This document shows, piece after piece, positions 12,101 through 20,446 of a stretch of DNA of 64,000 nt. A model generated the notes under the pieces. It was not told the DNA's origin and did not search any database. It saw nothing but the letters and a program-made list of their open reading frames with translations. The position numbers and the translations under genes are program-made. The DNA comes from Porites lobata (taxonomy: Eukaryota; Cnidaria; Anthozoa; Scleractinia; Poritidae): NCBI GenBank assembly GCA_942486035.1, contig CALNXK010000302.1:103501-167500 (forward strand), read 5' to 3'. Every line of letters begins with the position of its first letter. Position 1 is the first letter of the stretch.

Positions 12101-15100
12101 TTCAAGTACAACTGACTTCTTACAGTGCACGCAATGATGTGAAGTTCAGTGTTACTTTTACATGTTGCATACTCTCCAGTTGCATAAAAAACAGTTTAAT
12201 ACACTGTACTTATCATGAAAGTACTAACTGAGCACATTACTTTTACATCCCCTAATTGAGACGGAACCGTCATTGTACGTAGCCATCCTAGCTACGCGAA
12301 GAGCTGACCAACGGCAGTGCTGTGTTTACTTGAAGAAGCGCTTACTAATTTTTTCCCGCCTCAAATGCGGGAATTACGGTCAAGACGCCCGAAAGTCATT
12401 TCGCCCGAAGTCATGTCACCAGAAGCCAGGGTCATGTCGCCCGAAATTGCGGGCGACATGACTTAGGATTTCGGGCGACATGACTATGTATTTCGGGCAA
12501 CATGACGCTGGTTCATGGCGATATGACTTCGGGCGAGATGACTTTCGGGCGACTTGACCGGTTACCAAATGCGGCGCTGATGAAGTAAATATGACGGATA
12601 CTATCGTTTTGTTTACAACCTGCAGATTGGTCGAGACTGGTCAGTGATGATGGAAAAATGTCGTTTGTGTCACTATCAACCTCTGCTATTACTATACGCC
12701 AATCCTGCCGGTACTCCAATAAGTGCTGAGTCAGCACCTAAAGAGACAATCCTCATCAATGGAATAACACGTAAGAAAGATGCACATCATTCTAGTAAGC
12801 GTGCTATGAGTGACAGAGAGGCAGGTGATGGTGTTAGCGATGGTGAAAAGAGCCCTGTTGGATCAAAAAAGGGAAGGTTACGATCCAAGGGGAAAGATGA
12901 GAAGCGGTCGTTGAAATCCAAGAAAAGCCTTTCCGCTAGTGATCTAACTGAACCAAGCAAGCATCTCTTTCGCTCACCCAGTAATGCGTCGGATTCTGGT
13001 GCTACCAGTCAGAGGAAGGAAAAACATCGGCCAAGCTTTAGGCGGATTGGAAATGCTATAATGAATGTAGTTAATCCTGCTCTGGCGGTGTCGCATTTGA
13101 AGCAGGGAAAAAAGAAGAACAGTCATAAAGCAAGTCGAAGATCATCAACTGGATCAGGGAGTGAATCCAGTGGGGAACATGATCTTATAGATCTGAGGTA
13201 GGGTTATCTGTCTCATGGCAGTTTAGTTTAGTGCTCTTCGTTAATTTGTTTTATCAATTACTTGCTATGAACCTGCAACACGTATTTGCGTAAGTTTGAA
13301 ATATACGCACGTGCATCGATGTTCGCACGTGCATGGCACGTGCTATGTTCACACTGTACCGGACGAATTTTCGATCGAAAATTTGACCGAACATCACACG
13401 GAACCTTCCAATATTTTCGCCAATTTTACACTGAACTGAAAAACCAGGTTGAATATTTTCAAGTAGCAGCGTTCTAGTTACGCAGTCTGGCGTACTGACT
13501 GTATATTTAACTGTAAGTGCTTTTCCTATATATACGCGCCGGCTAGATAGTAGGATGCCTCCTACCTAGACGTTCTTAGGGATTCGTCACGCGTTCCTTT
13601 CCCACGAACGGAGGATTGCCTGACGAGCCGAAAGAACGTCTGCAGGGGAGGCTATAATCTCACTGTACCTTGCGTTCAAGCTTAAGTGGCGGAATTTCTT
13701 AATTAATGAGTGGTTATTGTAATTTGCGAGCAAGCGCTGCATTTCGAGTAGCGTTACCTATTGGCAGCGGTTAATTCGTTAATCTCCGCAATAAGCAGCG
13801 AAAAATACGAGAAAGAGAGGGCCAAAGTGTCACTTACAGTGTAACATCAGACAACCCTACACTATTATTTCACCTGTTTCCTCCTAGCTCCAAGAACGAA
13901 GCTGCTAAAATGGAGATCTTAAAACTCTATGAACAGTCTAAAGCGCTGAATGCGGCCCAAGTAGGAGCAGTGAATCATGATAGTGGAATAAGCTCTGCTC
14001 CGTCATCAGCTGGTGAATCTGTTAGTTCTACTGACACCAATCATGGAGGAAGCGATGAGGATCTTATTGACTTCAATCAATCATGGCGGCATTCTAGATA
14101 TGATAACTGGCCCCCTGGTAAGACTTCTTATACTCCACTCTTTTGAACACTCTGAATGCTTTTTTCCAGGGGAGCAATGGTGGAGCAGGGATGGCGCAGT
14201 GTTGAGAGTACCCGCCTCCTACCAATTTGGCCCTGGTTTAAAACCCGACGTCTACGCCATATGCGGTTTGAGTTTGTTGTTGGTTTGTAGCAGGTCGTTC
14301 TCCCTCCACATCAAATTTATAGTTTTATGTTTAGAAGGTCCCCAATAGGGTTCTTCAATCCCGTAATCCCGACCAAAAATTCCTTGCAATCCCGTAATCC
14401 CCAGGGTCATATTTGGCATCCTACCTCCCGCGAACGCCTCGCGCGCATACATTTAATTCCGAGTCCCGCCTCGATTTTGCTTTAAAATCCCGAATCCCGA
14501 GCTTCAAATAAGGGAAATCCCGGATACCGAAACATCTATCGGAGACCCTCTGTAAATGCACAAGATTTCAACCCGGGTGGTTTGTGTTTTTATGGTAAGC
14601 ACCCCTGGTTTTGACTGTTCACACAGTCGAGTTTCTTTACTCCGATAACGCTCGGATTTTTTATAATTACTCTTGCAGTTCATCCGAATGATCGCATTGA
14701 AATACTCCTTCAACAAGCCGAGAACTATCTTGCAAATTCAGAGATGTGTGAAACCAACAAGGACTTTGTCAGTGCTTTAAGTTACTGCACTGAAGGAGCC
14801 AGTGAGTGATTACTGTTGTTGATAACTTCGCCGCTTTAGAAACCAATAGGAAACTGGGACGAGTTAACTTTGGCAAAGACGTTTGAGACTATTACTAGAG
14901 ACGAGGAAAAAATTGGCCAATCGCTGATCGATGCAACTCCAGTAACAATCCCAGAGACAACTGCGGGGCGCATCATGTCGGCCTCAGTTCTCTTCTCGTT
15001 TCTAAAGTGGCAAATTAATGGGTTTCATTTGTGTGTTTTTTGTCTGACGATATCTTTTTCGGTTTGATCGCGACGTTTCCACGGCTTGTAGGCTTGTGTT

Positions 15101-18100
15101 GTCGATCTCCTTTGCGGTAAAGAGTGGCTTTATTTGGTACACCTAAAGATCGAGGTTTGGTCATTTTACTGCTAACGAAAAACTGCGTTTTGCGGTTAAA
15201 GGTTTCACGTTACCCGTCTGCCCATATTTGGGACTTAAGATTCGCAGGTGGTGGCTCGCGGCTGCCAAGTTTGTTTTCATTCATCCACTTGCTTCTATTT
15301 TAGCTGAGAAATTGTCTTCAAAATTATGTTTTTTGACATGGAATTGGATAATGAATAAGCATAATTAGTATATACACACTCAGTGATCTTGGTGATTTAA
15401 GCAATCTGATTGGTTCGCTATCTCGGACTATTCAACAATATTCACCTCCTAGCGAGTGGATAATGTGTGAGCTCGGTGTTTTTCCCGTTTTTTTTAGAGA
15501 ACGATCTTTTAAAAGTCGACAAAATCCTAGGGCTGACTTTTTTTAAGGCAAGAAAAGACTTGGAAGGATTCAATACGGCGTTTTTCAATTTACTGTAGCA
15601 GGAGTTTTGTGCTCGATGGATTGTTTACAACTCCCGTGTATTGTCTGTATTCGCGTAGAAGAAGCCGTTTCGTGAACTCAGCGTTTTCTAAGAAGAAAAT
15701 TTTGACTCAAAAATCGAAGTTTATTTATGAAAAACAAATTTAAAAGGAAATGTTTGCAGAAATTCTACATTTCAAGTAAACAGGAAAAAGAATGATACAG
15801 GAAGACGACCTCTTACTTCGAGCAACCGAGCCGCCATTTTTGTCAGCACTTCACGCGAAGAACGACACAACATGCCCTTTTGGCTATAAACTTGGCGTGT
15901 CAACAGAAAACAACACAGCTCTACTTTTTTTCTCAGGTAAGGAAACAGTTCAAACTTTTAGCGATTCCATTGAAGCCATTACGCTGTTGTTTGCGAAATG
16001 AGTAAACTTGTGAATTGCCATGTTTGAAAATTCTGCAAAGATCTATTTTTAAACTTACGCGTGATTTGATCTGTCAATCAAATCCTACTTTTGAATGGTT
16101 TCCTTTCTGATTTTGTTGAGATCACTTCGTGTGTATATACTAAAACAATTATTCTTCTCAATCTCGGTGAATAGTGGCTTTGGGAATATTTACCTCGCCG
16201 CTTTCGCGGCTCGGTAAATATTTTGCCACTATTCACCTCGATTTCAAAGAATAATTGTTAAGAATTCGAAAAAGTTGTATTTCTTCTCAAACGCGTTATT
16301 GTGATGTTTTAGGGTGCAAAAAACCTTGCGGTAAATCACTTACAAGGTCTTTCTTGTTTAAAAAAATTCGGGCGTTGTCTTACTGGATGTAGTAGCAGAG
16401 TACAGACCAATAATGTTCTCGGTCAATAAACTTAGATTTTTTTCAAAGTTCAGCTTCTGACATGACAGTTGGCCTGCAAGAAAGCTCTCCATTTTGAGTG
16501 GCGAGCGAAAGGAGCCGCGACAGAAAGTGCTTCCAAGCGGCTTTGCTACGCCTGCCACTCGTGCGTGACTTCTCACGATATCCCCAAGAGAGAGCTTTCT
16601 TGCAGGCTACGTGATAATCATTAAGGACCTTAAGCAACAAGAATGTAGACTTCCCGGACGTCAAAAAATGGCAAGCGGAAAATTTTCTATCGTTCAATGC
16701 TCTGACGCGACAAATTCGTAAGGTGGGTGTTGAAAAACATAGGCATTCCGATTTGTTGTGTTAGACAAAAGCGTTCGATCAAGCAAACATCGAACTTCCG
16801 CTTGCTATTCATAACGTCCGGGACGTCAGCGTTCTGGTTGCTTAAGCTCTCTATTGCATCGGTAGACCGTAATAGTTTAAACTTGCTAAAATAACCATTC
16901 AAACTTGTGATCACTAATCCCTTTGAATTTATTCCAGGTCTATATAGGCGTGTTTTAGAAGAACCAGGTGTAGACCTGAACACGAAGCACTTCGCTTCAA
17001 TGAAAAGGAATGCGTGCATGGCTAGAGCCAGGAACTTACGACATTTTGTCCAGTCACCCCATGACAACAGAAACACTTCTGTTAGGTATGCACCTCGTGT
17101 GTATTTTAATCTGATGGTATTATTTTTTTAAGTTTCTGGCAGAAGCCTATAACCAACCTCCATTAAGCGACACTTGCCGATAGCCTGAGAGTGGCCCCGG
17201 AGGTGGGGGGGGGGTTTACTCCTGGGAATTCTTGGTGGGGGTGTGTCGCCCGGTTCTCCAAATCCTGACCCTATTTCAGACCAAAAAATGTCATTTTCAA
17301 CACCCGTTTTCAGACCTGGCCTTTAGGCAGAAATTATGTCATCATTACTTAGATTAGAGCGCAAACAAAAAATTTCTTCAAATGCCTTTCGAATTGGCCT
17401 ATTTCTGTTTCTTTCTTATTCATTTGGAATTGAAACAATAAATACGTTCATACGCTCCCGTAGTTCCCTCGAAAACCATACCCGATTCCAGACCAAAATG
17501 GGAGTACCTCCCCCCGGGGAGTGGCCGCTTAAAGGAGGTTTAACTGTACAGTGGAAGCTCTGCTAACGGACACTCTCGTAAGCGGACAGCTCTACGAGCG
17601 GCCACCTTCACAATAACCTCGTTTTACCCAATTCCCATACAAACTTTGTATTTTTACATTCCCGTAAGCGGCCAGCTCCACATGCGGACACCTTTTTTAC
17701 GTCCAGTTTATTTTGAAGATACATTTTAGAGCACTTCTCCCGCGGCATGGGAGCTCTTCTCCTTCTAAAATCGCTTTCGAAGTATATGATATAAAAAAGG
17801 TAAAACTAAACGTTATAACAAAAGTCAGAAATACCATTTCAGTTCTGTAGGCTCTGCTTACTTGTTTATGGGACTTTAAAGGTAGTTTAAATTCGCGCCA
17901 AAATTGTTCTGAAAATAAAGTGGTCGATTAAAACGCCGTGATACGAGTACGTTGAAGTTGCATGATAATTGCAGCAAAGCGTTACTTATGATTGGTTAGT
18001 GGTTGAGCACCATCGACCAATCATAGCTTACGCTTATTTACCCAAACGATCCCAGATATCACTGCACCCAAGGTTTGCACATATCCTCCTTACAGTTTCT

Positions 18101-19968
18101 GAAGTGAGCAATTTTGATTACACTCGAGGTTCAATCAATATGGGACAGGCACAGAGCCCAGCATATTCAAAAGCACATCGTGGTTTTCCTTTTGAAATCG
18201 ATTGCCAAAATCGAATGTAATCCGTGTATTTGATTACTACTAATTTCTTTTACAGTCTTTCGAAGCAAAGAGAGGAAGAACTTCTTCATCAACAACGACA
18301 AAGAGATCATATGATTATGAGGCAGCAGCAGCAATTTCAGCAGCAGGTCCCCCCGCCACAATACGTATGTACAACAAGGACAACAGTCACTTAATTTATA
18401 TACGGAAAGAAAGAAATCACCAGGGAGGCACAAGAAAAATTATCAAGAATTAACTAGCTAAAGGGGAAACAGCGCAGGGGAGAACGCCTTAACCTTCGCC
18501 CCATGCTTACTTGAGCGACTTATTTTTTACTTCATCTTAGCTAGTTCCTTGGCTATAGGGTTCAGTTTGTGGGTTAAAAAATAATATAGAACGCTCGCGT
18601 TTACTTTTCTGTATCCCTTTCTATTGTTGCTTTTCTATTGTTGTTTACAGTTTTCTTCAATTACAATAAAATATACGAAGATATTTTATTCCATTTCACG
18701 GGCAGTTGTTGAATTACTGCGAAGCAACTCGCGACGCGAGGATGACGCAGAGACCTATAAAAGGCGGGAAAATTTGCGCGCAATTCAAGCATTGTTGTGG
18801 CTTTTGATTATACGAATCATTTTTCTCACACGTGAAAACACATCGTTGTCGATTCTGATTGGCTAGAACTCATGATCTGCGTATGAAAATGTACGCTTTT
18901 TAGTATGAATATAATAAATTTACTTTATTCATTTTCTATTGACAGACATCCCTGCAACGAAGAGGTCGGTTTGTGAATGAGAAACCAGCCCCTCAAGTTG
19001 GATTGCAGAGAGTTATTGAGGTGCCCGTCTGTAGTTCTAGTCAGAATGGAGGGCAAGACCGAAACTACGCGGATGAACAGTACGTGGCCTCCACTCTTCC
19101 TCTTAAAGTTAAAGCCAAGCCCATGGTGTATTCAAGTGGTCATTACGTAAGTAAAGCTCAACAGGACAAACTCGGCCCCAGTAGGGTAGCATCAGTGGTT
19201 TGCTCACAACAGATTAAACCGGATTCACTGTGTTATAACCCAGTGCATTATGACCGTGAAAGCGAGATCGCTGCGAGGATACAGAACATTAATCTCAATT
19301 CTTCTAGACCGAAAACGAACGAAGAATATACGACAGTTATCTCTGTTGGCGACAACAGGCCGAAGATTTCCGAAAACCGCCACTCGCGTCCTTCTCCGGT
19401 GGAACAGAGGCGGGTGTTGAGTTCGGTGTATATTTCGCCTTCAAATTCATCAAACTCTAGAACTGTACCCACTGCTTCGTATAACCCTACAGTCTATAGA
19501 AGCAACGGCACTCGAAGTCCTCCAACTATCACTGCTGTCCGTCCCAGACCCAAGGTATTTTACGCGGGAAATTCAGCGGCTGGCACGAACTCGTCAACTC
19601 GAGATCGGTCCCCGTCTCCTGCGCGGTCAGTGGATGAGTTAGATTATATTCATTCAAACCGCGGTGCTTATGGTCCGCGGCCTCATGACTATGTACCTGC
19701 TCCTCCATATAATTCACTTCATCAGCGAGAACAGCTCAAGAGTTATTCAACCTCGTCGTTATCCAAGCCTCGTTGGTATCACAACTCGCCGGACGATTCT
19801 GTTGCAAACAATAGTCGCGATTTCCGACCAGTGTCGGCGCGTGTTATCACGGATCGGCCAGTTTGCGAAAAATGCCGATGTATACCGATTGATAGGCGAC
19901 AAAGATTATGTGCTGGCTGTGAACAAGAATTGCGCCAGATGCACTCAAATACTCCGAGATTTTACTGA
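168..19968 (+). CDS. USP54: USP53/USP54-type ubiquitin carboxyl-terminal hydrolase, 3' part of gene (12 exons)
   Basis: Exons read at GT/AG borders: 168-281, 970-1049, 1720-1822, 2125-2185, 2538-2632, 3470-3619, 12626-13197, 13888-14117, 14679-14801, 16938-17085, 18256-18364 and 18946-19968. All phases agree and the joined frame is open for 935 residues up to TGA. The first six exons and the start of the seventh cover the C-terminal half of a USP domain. This includes the zinc-ribbon segment ([14 protein letters not shown]), the [18 protein letters not shown] strand, the catalytic-His region [11 protein letters not shown], the FDDARVKE turn and the closing [13 protein letters not shown] strand. 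These match USP53/USP54 as I remember them. The catalytic Cys box lies upstream of the window. Then come a basic Ser-rich stretch, an acidic DSGISS/DLIDF segment, a helical MIT-like pair of exons (about 14679-17085), a Gln-rich coiled coil, a disordered Ser/Pro/Arg tail and a terminal Cys cluster (CEKC...CAGC). The family was long called inactive but keeps Cys and His; activity here is undecided. USP53 versus USP54 cannot be settled from the sequence. Confidence 0.88.
2701..2820. repeat. Degenerate foldback, GCCTGCAAG family, copy 1
   Basis: It lies in a USP intron. It begins AGCCTGCAAGCAACCTCTCC and contains CACGTGACTTCTCACAACTC. The same landmarks occur in the same order at 16472-16607, where the terminal inverted repeat is better kept. 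Confidence 0.55.
3632..3957 (-). repeat. BEL 3' LTR (left copy on + strand)
   Basis: It matches 11583-11907 almost base for base. It contains a near-perfect palindrome at 3824-3850 (12-base arms, CCGGTCACATGA and its complement, 3-base loop) and an A-rich tract that differs in length between copies. Confidence 0.93.
4131..10832 (-). CDS. BEL/Pao Gag-Pol polyprotein, intact
   Basis: This is a single open frame of 2233 residues. Domains in order, with rough residue numbers: N-terminal Gag with a long Lys/Glu coiled coil (about 200-270); zinc knuckles near 700-760, including C-x2-C-x4-H-x4-C ([14 protein letters not shown]); retropepsin with [10 protein letters not shown] near 830; reverse transcriptase with YVDD near 1317, the Pao/BEL variant; RNase H with LFSDAS near 1500 and TDS later; integrase with an HHCC zinc motif near 1840 and DDE residues in VGVDYFG, SDRGTNF and the [10 protein letters not shown] region. 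No stop or frameshift interrupts it. The first ATG is used for the coordinates. A second ATG at 10751 follows a possible small intron (a GTATGT donor directly after the first three codons), so the true start could be there. The frame shows no env. Confidence 0.95.
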   Translation of the reverse strand: MSKVCDNSYLVCVWSLFVLWPIVQWSKMSVRSVPVADKLEQQNVQETLSEGRLGTQLRRSSRVKVPSNIDFESRTAERANTLKYSCAGYVATLTRLRGNIQGIIENCGTLEDLQLKRDSYEEAWRRFVNTHEEYIECLDVLSRCEDVERADANYKEQMSKKATFDNEIETWKFQVTSSIKKRENDLKSYPRKSRKSTKSGSTGSSSASLAVAKKKEKLALAQLKTKQVLQEQQLQRKLSELQFEKDMLEAKMEEERAKASLNVYEEFENQCRKSQYRERLAEFIPEETLHPHGNQAQNVAQSQLIEPHEQLVQELAPLEQVPALRDNERIMNSAAKTFQSASVTVPNPVFSETEHTVYVDEAGTGKHTEQLNNAKDTEALRNPPVNPSVLNLSQQVQTPLTTHFNTKEYSQWPTQVPWSQTPGAVPAECYMREPVSVTPDSRAEIVQALRQVVSAPRIEYMRFDGDPIKYVSFMHNFETCLEKDNLDNSRRLQLLIQHCYGKARDAIESCVNLPVDEGYYVAKNTLRENFGLPHIIAKAHIKKLEDLPPLKQANGASLLEFARHLDVANRTLSGMGPEYVSDLNHTNTLRELNKKLPLFMRVKWTECAGRIISFGSKPKFADFLKHLKDRAALVNNEFGEDLNAAPSKERENVNRRDQRGRNPRRLVSLSGGVRGRQGNGGHNQKMPACTVCRGRHGLWRCDKFKKQSHQDRWKVVHEQSLCIKCLQSGHFARNCPKTQFKCQVNGCKKEHNTLLHPPPADSTPPSVNPRQLNQEESRANTNSETSGVTSEGAAVTAATGAGERVCLSVVPVKVLAKGSNLIPVETYALLDSGSEVTLCHEKLKETLGASGTRLDFTLAGMTGSARVESQQVDLVVMSMDESVTVELSSVRTVKHMPITESCIAKKEDLENWPHLRDIELRQLDITSVMLIVGLKDNPSLFLPSECRAGGKGEPIAIRYSLGWTVIGPVGGESCTAERSVNYLRMEDSSVVCAGGLDFEDYVLCKDHKKSVVLSTGLNSEDAYEENVADMNCVLELECNASEPKYRLQIDEIDRQARDDELSQQLERLWRTDFENCEVETRVCASLEDKRALEIMERTLKMIDGHFQVALPWRHEPPFLPNNRVVAERRGLLLKKRLLKDEALLEKYKTTMADYIESGHAEKVPDEELEIKDRPVWYLPHHPVTHPLKPGKVRVVYDCAAKYGGTSLNQQLLQGPDQTNQLVGVLSRFRQEPIGVVADIEAMFHQVLVEPKDCDALRFLWWLNGDLSREFEEYRMVKHLFGATSSPSIANFCLKKTAELHGEGFEEQAVETVKRNMYVDDMMKSTNTTEKAVVLVSQLQELLRRGGFHLTKWYSNDRDVLAAIPESERAKSFANLDLEKLPTESALGLKWNTEEDKFVWEVLEKILQVANQRPMTRRGIVSAVYCLFDPLGFIAPYIMKAKLLLQALSRKNVGWDDLIGEAEKIQWRRWLDDLPKLHEVQVDHCFRPREFGEVREVQLHLFSDASRQGYTSVAYLRVKDENSRIHCAFEMGKARLAPVREISIPRLELTAAVISVKLSKIIREELDMNFQKVSYWTDSMSVLKCISNESKRFHTFESNRLTVIHNGSSHSEWHYVNRDNNPADDGSKGLKLDDMLKNDRWLRGPEFLWGNESLWPRMVEIPALKDDDPEVRKETQIYTVVVQSKYLEPLIARYSSWWKLKRAVAWLLRYKAYLLLKAQLSKRSTLVSSECQVQSGEVPFVKYGYLKVAELQEAEKEILKEVQQVSFPQVIEVLSSAGSCDADGCVKRVLRKAGTALHQLNPRLEDGLLRVRGRLALAPVPYEKKHPIILPYKHHVTDLIIKQYHESLGHMGQECVLSSLRETFWVVKGRSAVRRVLRRCIDCQRRNTRPGEQFMANLPEERLTPNKPPFTFVGVDYFGPIEVKQGRSHVKRYGRLFTCLTMRAVHIEVAHSLDTDSMINALRRFISIRGCPERIRSDRGTNFTSAERELKEAIEGWNQQKINSFCGQRMIEWIFNPPAASHMGGIWERMIRSVRQILRAMLKEQVVSDEVLSTVLAEVTNILNSRPLSRNSDSPLDEQPLTPNHLLHLRPCPSVPPGVFDKDDLTCRRAWRQAQYLANLFWRRWTREYLPTLLDRKKWTEPKRNLQIGDLVLVADETFSRGKWPLGRVVEVIVSRDGWVRAVKVKTSATVATCAKRRYRREPVTAASTTILTRPVTKLCFLEMDGVADRVGPV
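10971..11430 (-). repeat. Tandem 215-base repeats in the BEL 5' leader
   Basis: Two copies of a unit of about 215 bases start at 10971 and 11187, and a third, partial copy starts at 11401. Each opens TGTTCTCC and is followed by GAGAACAAAAC. The middle part with GTTAGAATATCGTTCTCCGC recurs near 11056 and 11272. The block fills most of the leader between the 5' LTR and the polyprotein, where promoter or packaging signals could lie. Confidence 0.85.
11583..11907 (-). repeat. BEL 5' LTR (right copy on + strand)
   Basis: This is the partner of the left LTR. Differences seen are single substitutions in the GCTCTTRCAG, CATGTGYTCT and CCGGARGTGC segments, one extra A, and a G-run where the left copy has GGGAAAAAA. 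The RNA would start here and run leftwards through the polyprotein. Confidence 0.93.
12200..12300. repeat. Dispersed repeat (GAAAGTACTAAC...GTAGCCATCC type), copy 1
   Basis: Landmarks GAAAGTACTAACTGAG, TTTTACATC, GAGACGGAACCGTCATT and ACGTAGCCATCC recur at 32521-32650. A third, shorter relative lies at 45000-45060. The class is unknown and I see no coding capacity. Confidence 0.5.
12365..12565. repeat. Degenerate repeat cluster of CGGGCGACATGAC units
   Basis: Between six and eight imperfect copies of a 13-16 base unit around TTTCGGGCGACATGAC occur here. The first copies are inverted relative to the later ones. At 12431-12443 and 12450-12462 two copies form a perfect 13-base hairpin arm pair. 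The cluster ends about 60 bases before the acceptor of the next USP exon. Confidence 0.75.
12626..13197 (+). CDS. USP54: USP53/54-like exon closing the USP domain and opening the disordered tail
   Basis: This exon follows the BEL-bearing intron. It starts after CAG with [12 protein letters not shown], the standard continuation of the FDD..VKE exon in USP53/54. It ends in phase 2 at GAG|GTAGGG, where read-through would meet a stop at once. Residues after [12 protein letters not shown] are rich in Ser, Lys and Arg and have no fold I recognise. The stretch [18 protein letters not shown] could form a basic amphipathic helix. The last residues, EHDLIDL, are echoed in the next exon as EDLIDF. Confidence 0.85.
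13557..13652. mobile_element. MITE-like element, GCAGACGTTCTT family, copy 1
   Basis: Inverted ends GCCTCCTACCTAGACGTTCTT and AAGAACGTCTGCAGGGGAGGC flank an internal GTCACGCGTTCC. Two further copies in the window share ends and core, which makes this a real dispersed family. It lies in a USP intron. Confidence 0.7.
14184..14305 (+). mobile_element. tRNA-derived SINE, copy 1
   Basis: The head looks like a tRNA gene remnant. It has an A-box-like TGGCGCAGTGTTGAGAG, then CCGCCTCCTACCAAT, then a B-box-like GGTTTAAAACCC, followed by a shared body (GACGTCTACGCCATATG, GTTTGAGTTTGTTGTTGG). The same head and body occur at 44770-44965. The B box is mutated, so it is probably silent. Confidence 0.72.
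14855..15012. repeat. Foldback repeat, GAAACGAGAA family, copy 1
   Basis: Landmarks in order are GCCGCTTTAGAAAC, GGAC(A)G, TTGGCCAAT, GCTGA, CCAGTAACAATC and TTCTCTTCTCGTTTCTAAAG. The same series occurs at 47255-47392 and in an interrupted copy at 47552-48325. Confidence 0.6.
15371..15450. repeat. Dispersed 80-base repeat, copy 1
   Basis: It shares CTCAGTGATCTTGGT, GATTGGTTCGCTATCTCGGA and CAACAATATTCACCTCCTA with 22712-22788. It lies in a USP intron. Confidence 0.6.
16131..16265. mobile_element. Foldback element, AATTATTCTT ends
   Basis: The left arm reads AATTATTCTTCTCAATCTCG then GTGAATAGTGGC. The right arm is the imperfect complement, GCCACTATTCACCTCGATTT then AAAGAATAATT. The centre has CTCGCCGCTTTCGCGGCTCG. 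It lies in a USP intron. Confidence 0.7.
16472..16607. mobile_element. Foldback, GCCTGCAAG family, copy 2
   Basis: Terminal inverted repeats of 18 bases: GCCTGCAAGAAAGCTCTC and its exact complement at the right end. Internally it contains CGTGACTTCTCACGATATCC, as in copy 1 near 2701. It lies in a USP intron. Confidence 0.78.
17197..17522. mobile_element. Foldback with CCCCGGGGGGAGGTACTCC-type ends
   Basis: The left end is CCCCGGAGGTGGGGGGGGGG then TTTACTCC. The right end is GGGAGTACCTCCCCCCGGGG. Two internal stretches, TTCAGACCAAAAAATG and CCAGACCAAAATGGG, are direct cousins. Many of its Ts and As sit around the phrase TTCAGACC. No protein was recognised. Confidence 0.65.
17554..17710. repeat. 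Repeat with TAAGCGGACAGCTC-type motifs
   Basis: CTGCTAACGGACACTCTCGT, AAGCGGACAGCTCTACGAGC and AAGCGGCCAGCTCCACATGC repeat one theme. The CAGTGGAAGCTC start resembles ends of Tigger-like MITEs. It has no coding capacity. Confidence 0.45.
17975..18110. repeat. Foldback related to 37471-37667, copy 1
   Basis: It shares the phrases CATCGACCAATCATA, ACCCAAACGATCCCAGA and a Cys-poor AT core with the NDST-A intron element. It lies in a USP intron. Confidence 0.5.
18946..19968 (+). CDS. USP54: USP53/54-like terminal coding exon, disordered tail with C-terminal Cys cluster
   Basis: The exon opens after ATTGACAG in phase 0 and stays open for 340 codons to TGA. Composition is low complexity: Ser, Pro, Arg, Tyr and Asn, with many SP and RSP sites (for example [10 protein letters not shown]) that are candidate phosphorylation sites. 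The only fold-like part is the end, with Cys spaced C-x2-C-x-C-x10-C-x2-C (CEKCRC...CAGC). This suggests a small zinc-binding knot about 25 residues from the C-terminus. I do not know a named domain with this spacing. Confidence 0.8.
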   Translation, partial: TSLQRRGRFVNEKPAPQVGLQRVIEVPVCSSSQNGGQDRNYADEQYVASTLPLKVKAKPMVYSSGHYVSKAQQDKLGPSRVASVVCSQQIKPDSLCYNPVHYDRESEIAARIQNINLNSSRPKTNEEYTTVISVGDNRPKISENRHSRPSPVEQRRVLSSVYISPSNSSNSRTVPTASYNPTVYRSNGTRSPPTITAVRPRPKVFYAGNSAAGTNSSTRDRSPSPARSVDELDYIHSNRGAYGPRPHDYVPAPPYNSLHQREQLKSYSTSSLSKPRWYHNSPDDSVANNSRDFRPVSARVITDRPVCEKCRCIPIDRRQRLCAGCEQELRQMHSNTPRFY

Positions 19969-20189
19969 GGCCAAAACTGAAAGGGAAAATTTTCACACTG
20001 GAGACGAAGTTGTTAAGCTTTTAGTCGAAAAAAAAAGTTATATTTATTTTGGTAGGAACCTTCAAACCCCTATGACGTTGGATTTGTGAAGTTACTTTTC
20101 CCTTGTGCTTCGAAGAAAGGTATAATAACAAGGCCTTAAGCTTTTTGCTATGTTCACTCAAACAGCGGTACTAGTGATACATACATGAG

Positions 20190-20195
20190 AATAAA
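20190..20195 (+). promoter_or_regulatory. Candidate poly(A) signal of the USP53/54-like gene
   Basis: AATAAA lies 222 bases after the USP stop codon. A second AATAAA sits at 22017-22022, followed by a T-rich stretch, and would give a 2 kb 3' UTR. The sequence alone does not say which is used. Confidence 0.35.
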
Positions 20196-20374
20196 AGCAT
20201 AAATGAAGTATAAGCTATCATTTAAAGCCTCGAGACACGGTAAATAACGATATTTAGTTTGCAGAAATTAAGGGCGATGGAAGTGGATTCTGTATCTGCT
20301 TCTTTCTGCCGACTCTTGTCGTCTACACGAAAATCAACGCAGCGGTCAAAGCAGTTTGAGTGAACATGACATTT

Positions 20375-20446
20375 GCTTCCCACGCAGACGTTCTTAGGGG
20401 CTGGTCACGCGTTACTCGAACCTATAAGAACGTCTGCATGGGAGGC
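20375..20446. mobile_element. MITE-like element, GCAGACGTTCTT family, copy 2
   Basis: The ends CCCACGCAGACGTTCTTAGG and AAGAACGTCTGCATGGGAGG are the best kept of the three copies, with the core GGTCACGCGTT. It lies just downstream of the USP gene. Confidence 0.72.

Noticed and set aside
12644..13201. Independent 185-residue gene starting at 12644
   Set aside because: It is an internal USP exon: it starts in frame upstream at 12626 after an acceptor, and its first residues continue the USP domain.
14184..14260. Functional tRNA gene
   Set aside because: Only A-box and B-box-like segments are present, with no clover-leaf, and the same body follows in a second copy, so it is a SINE head.
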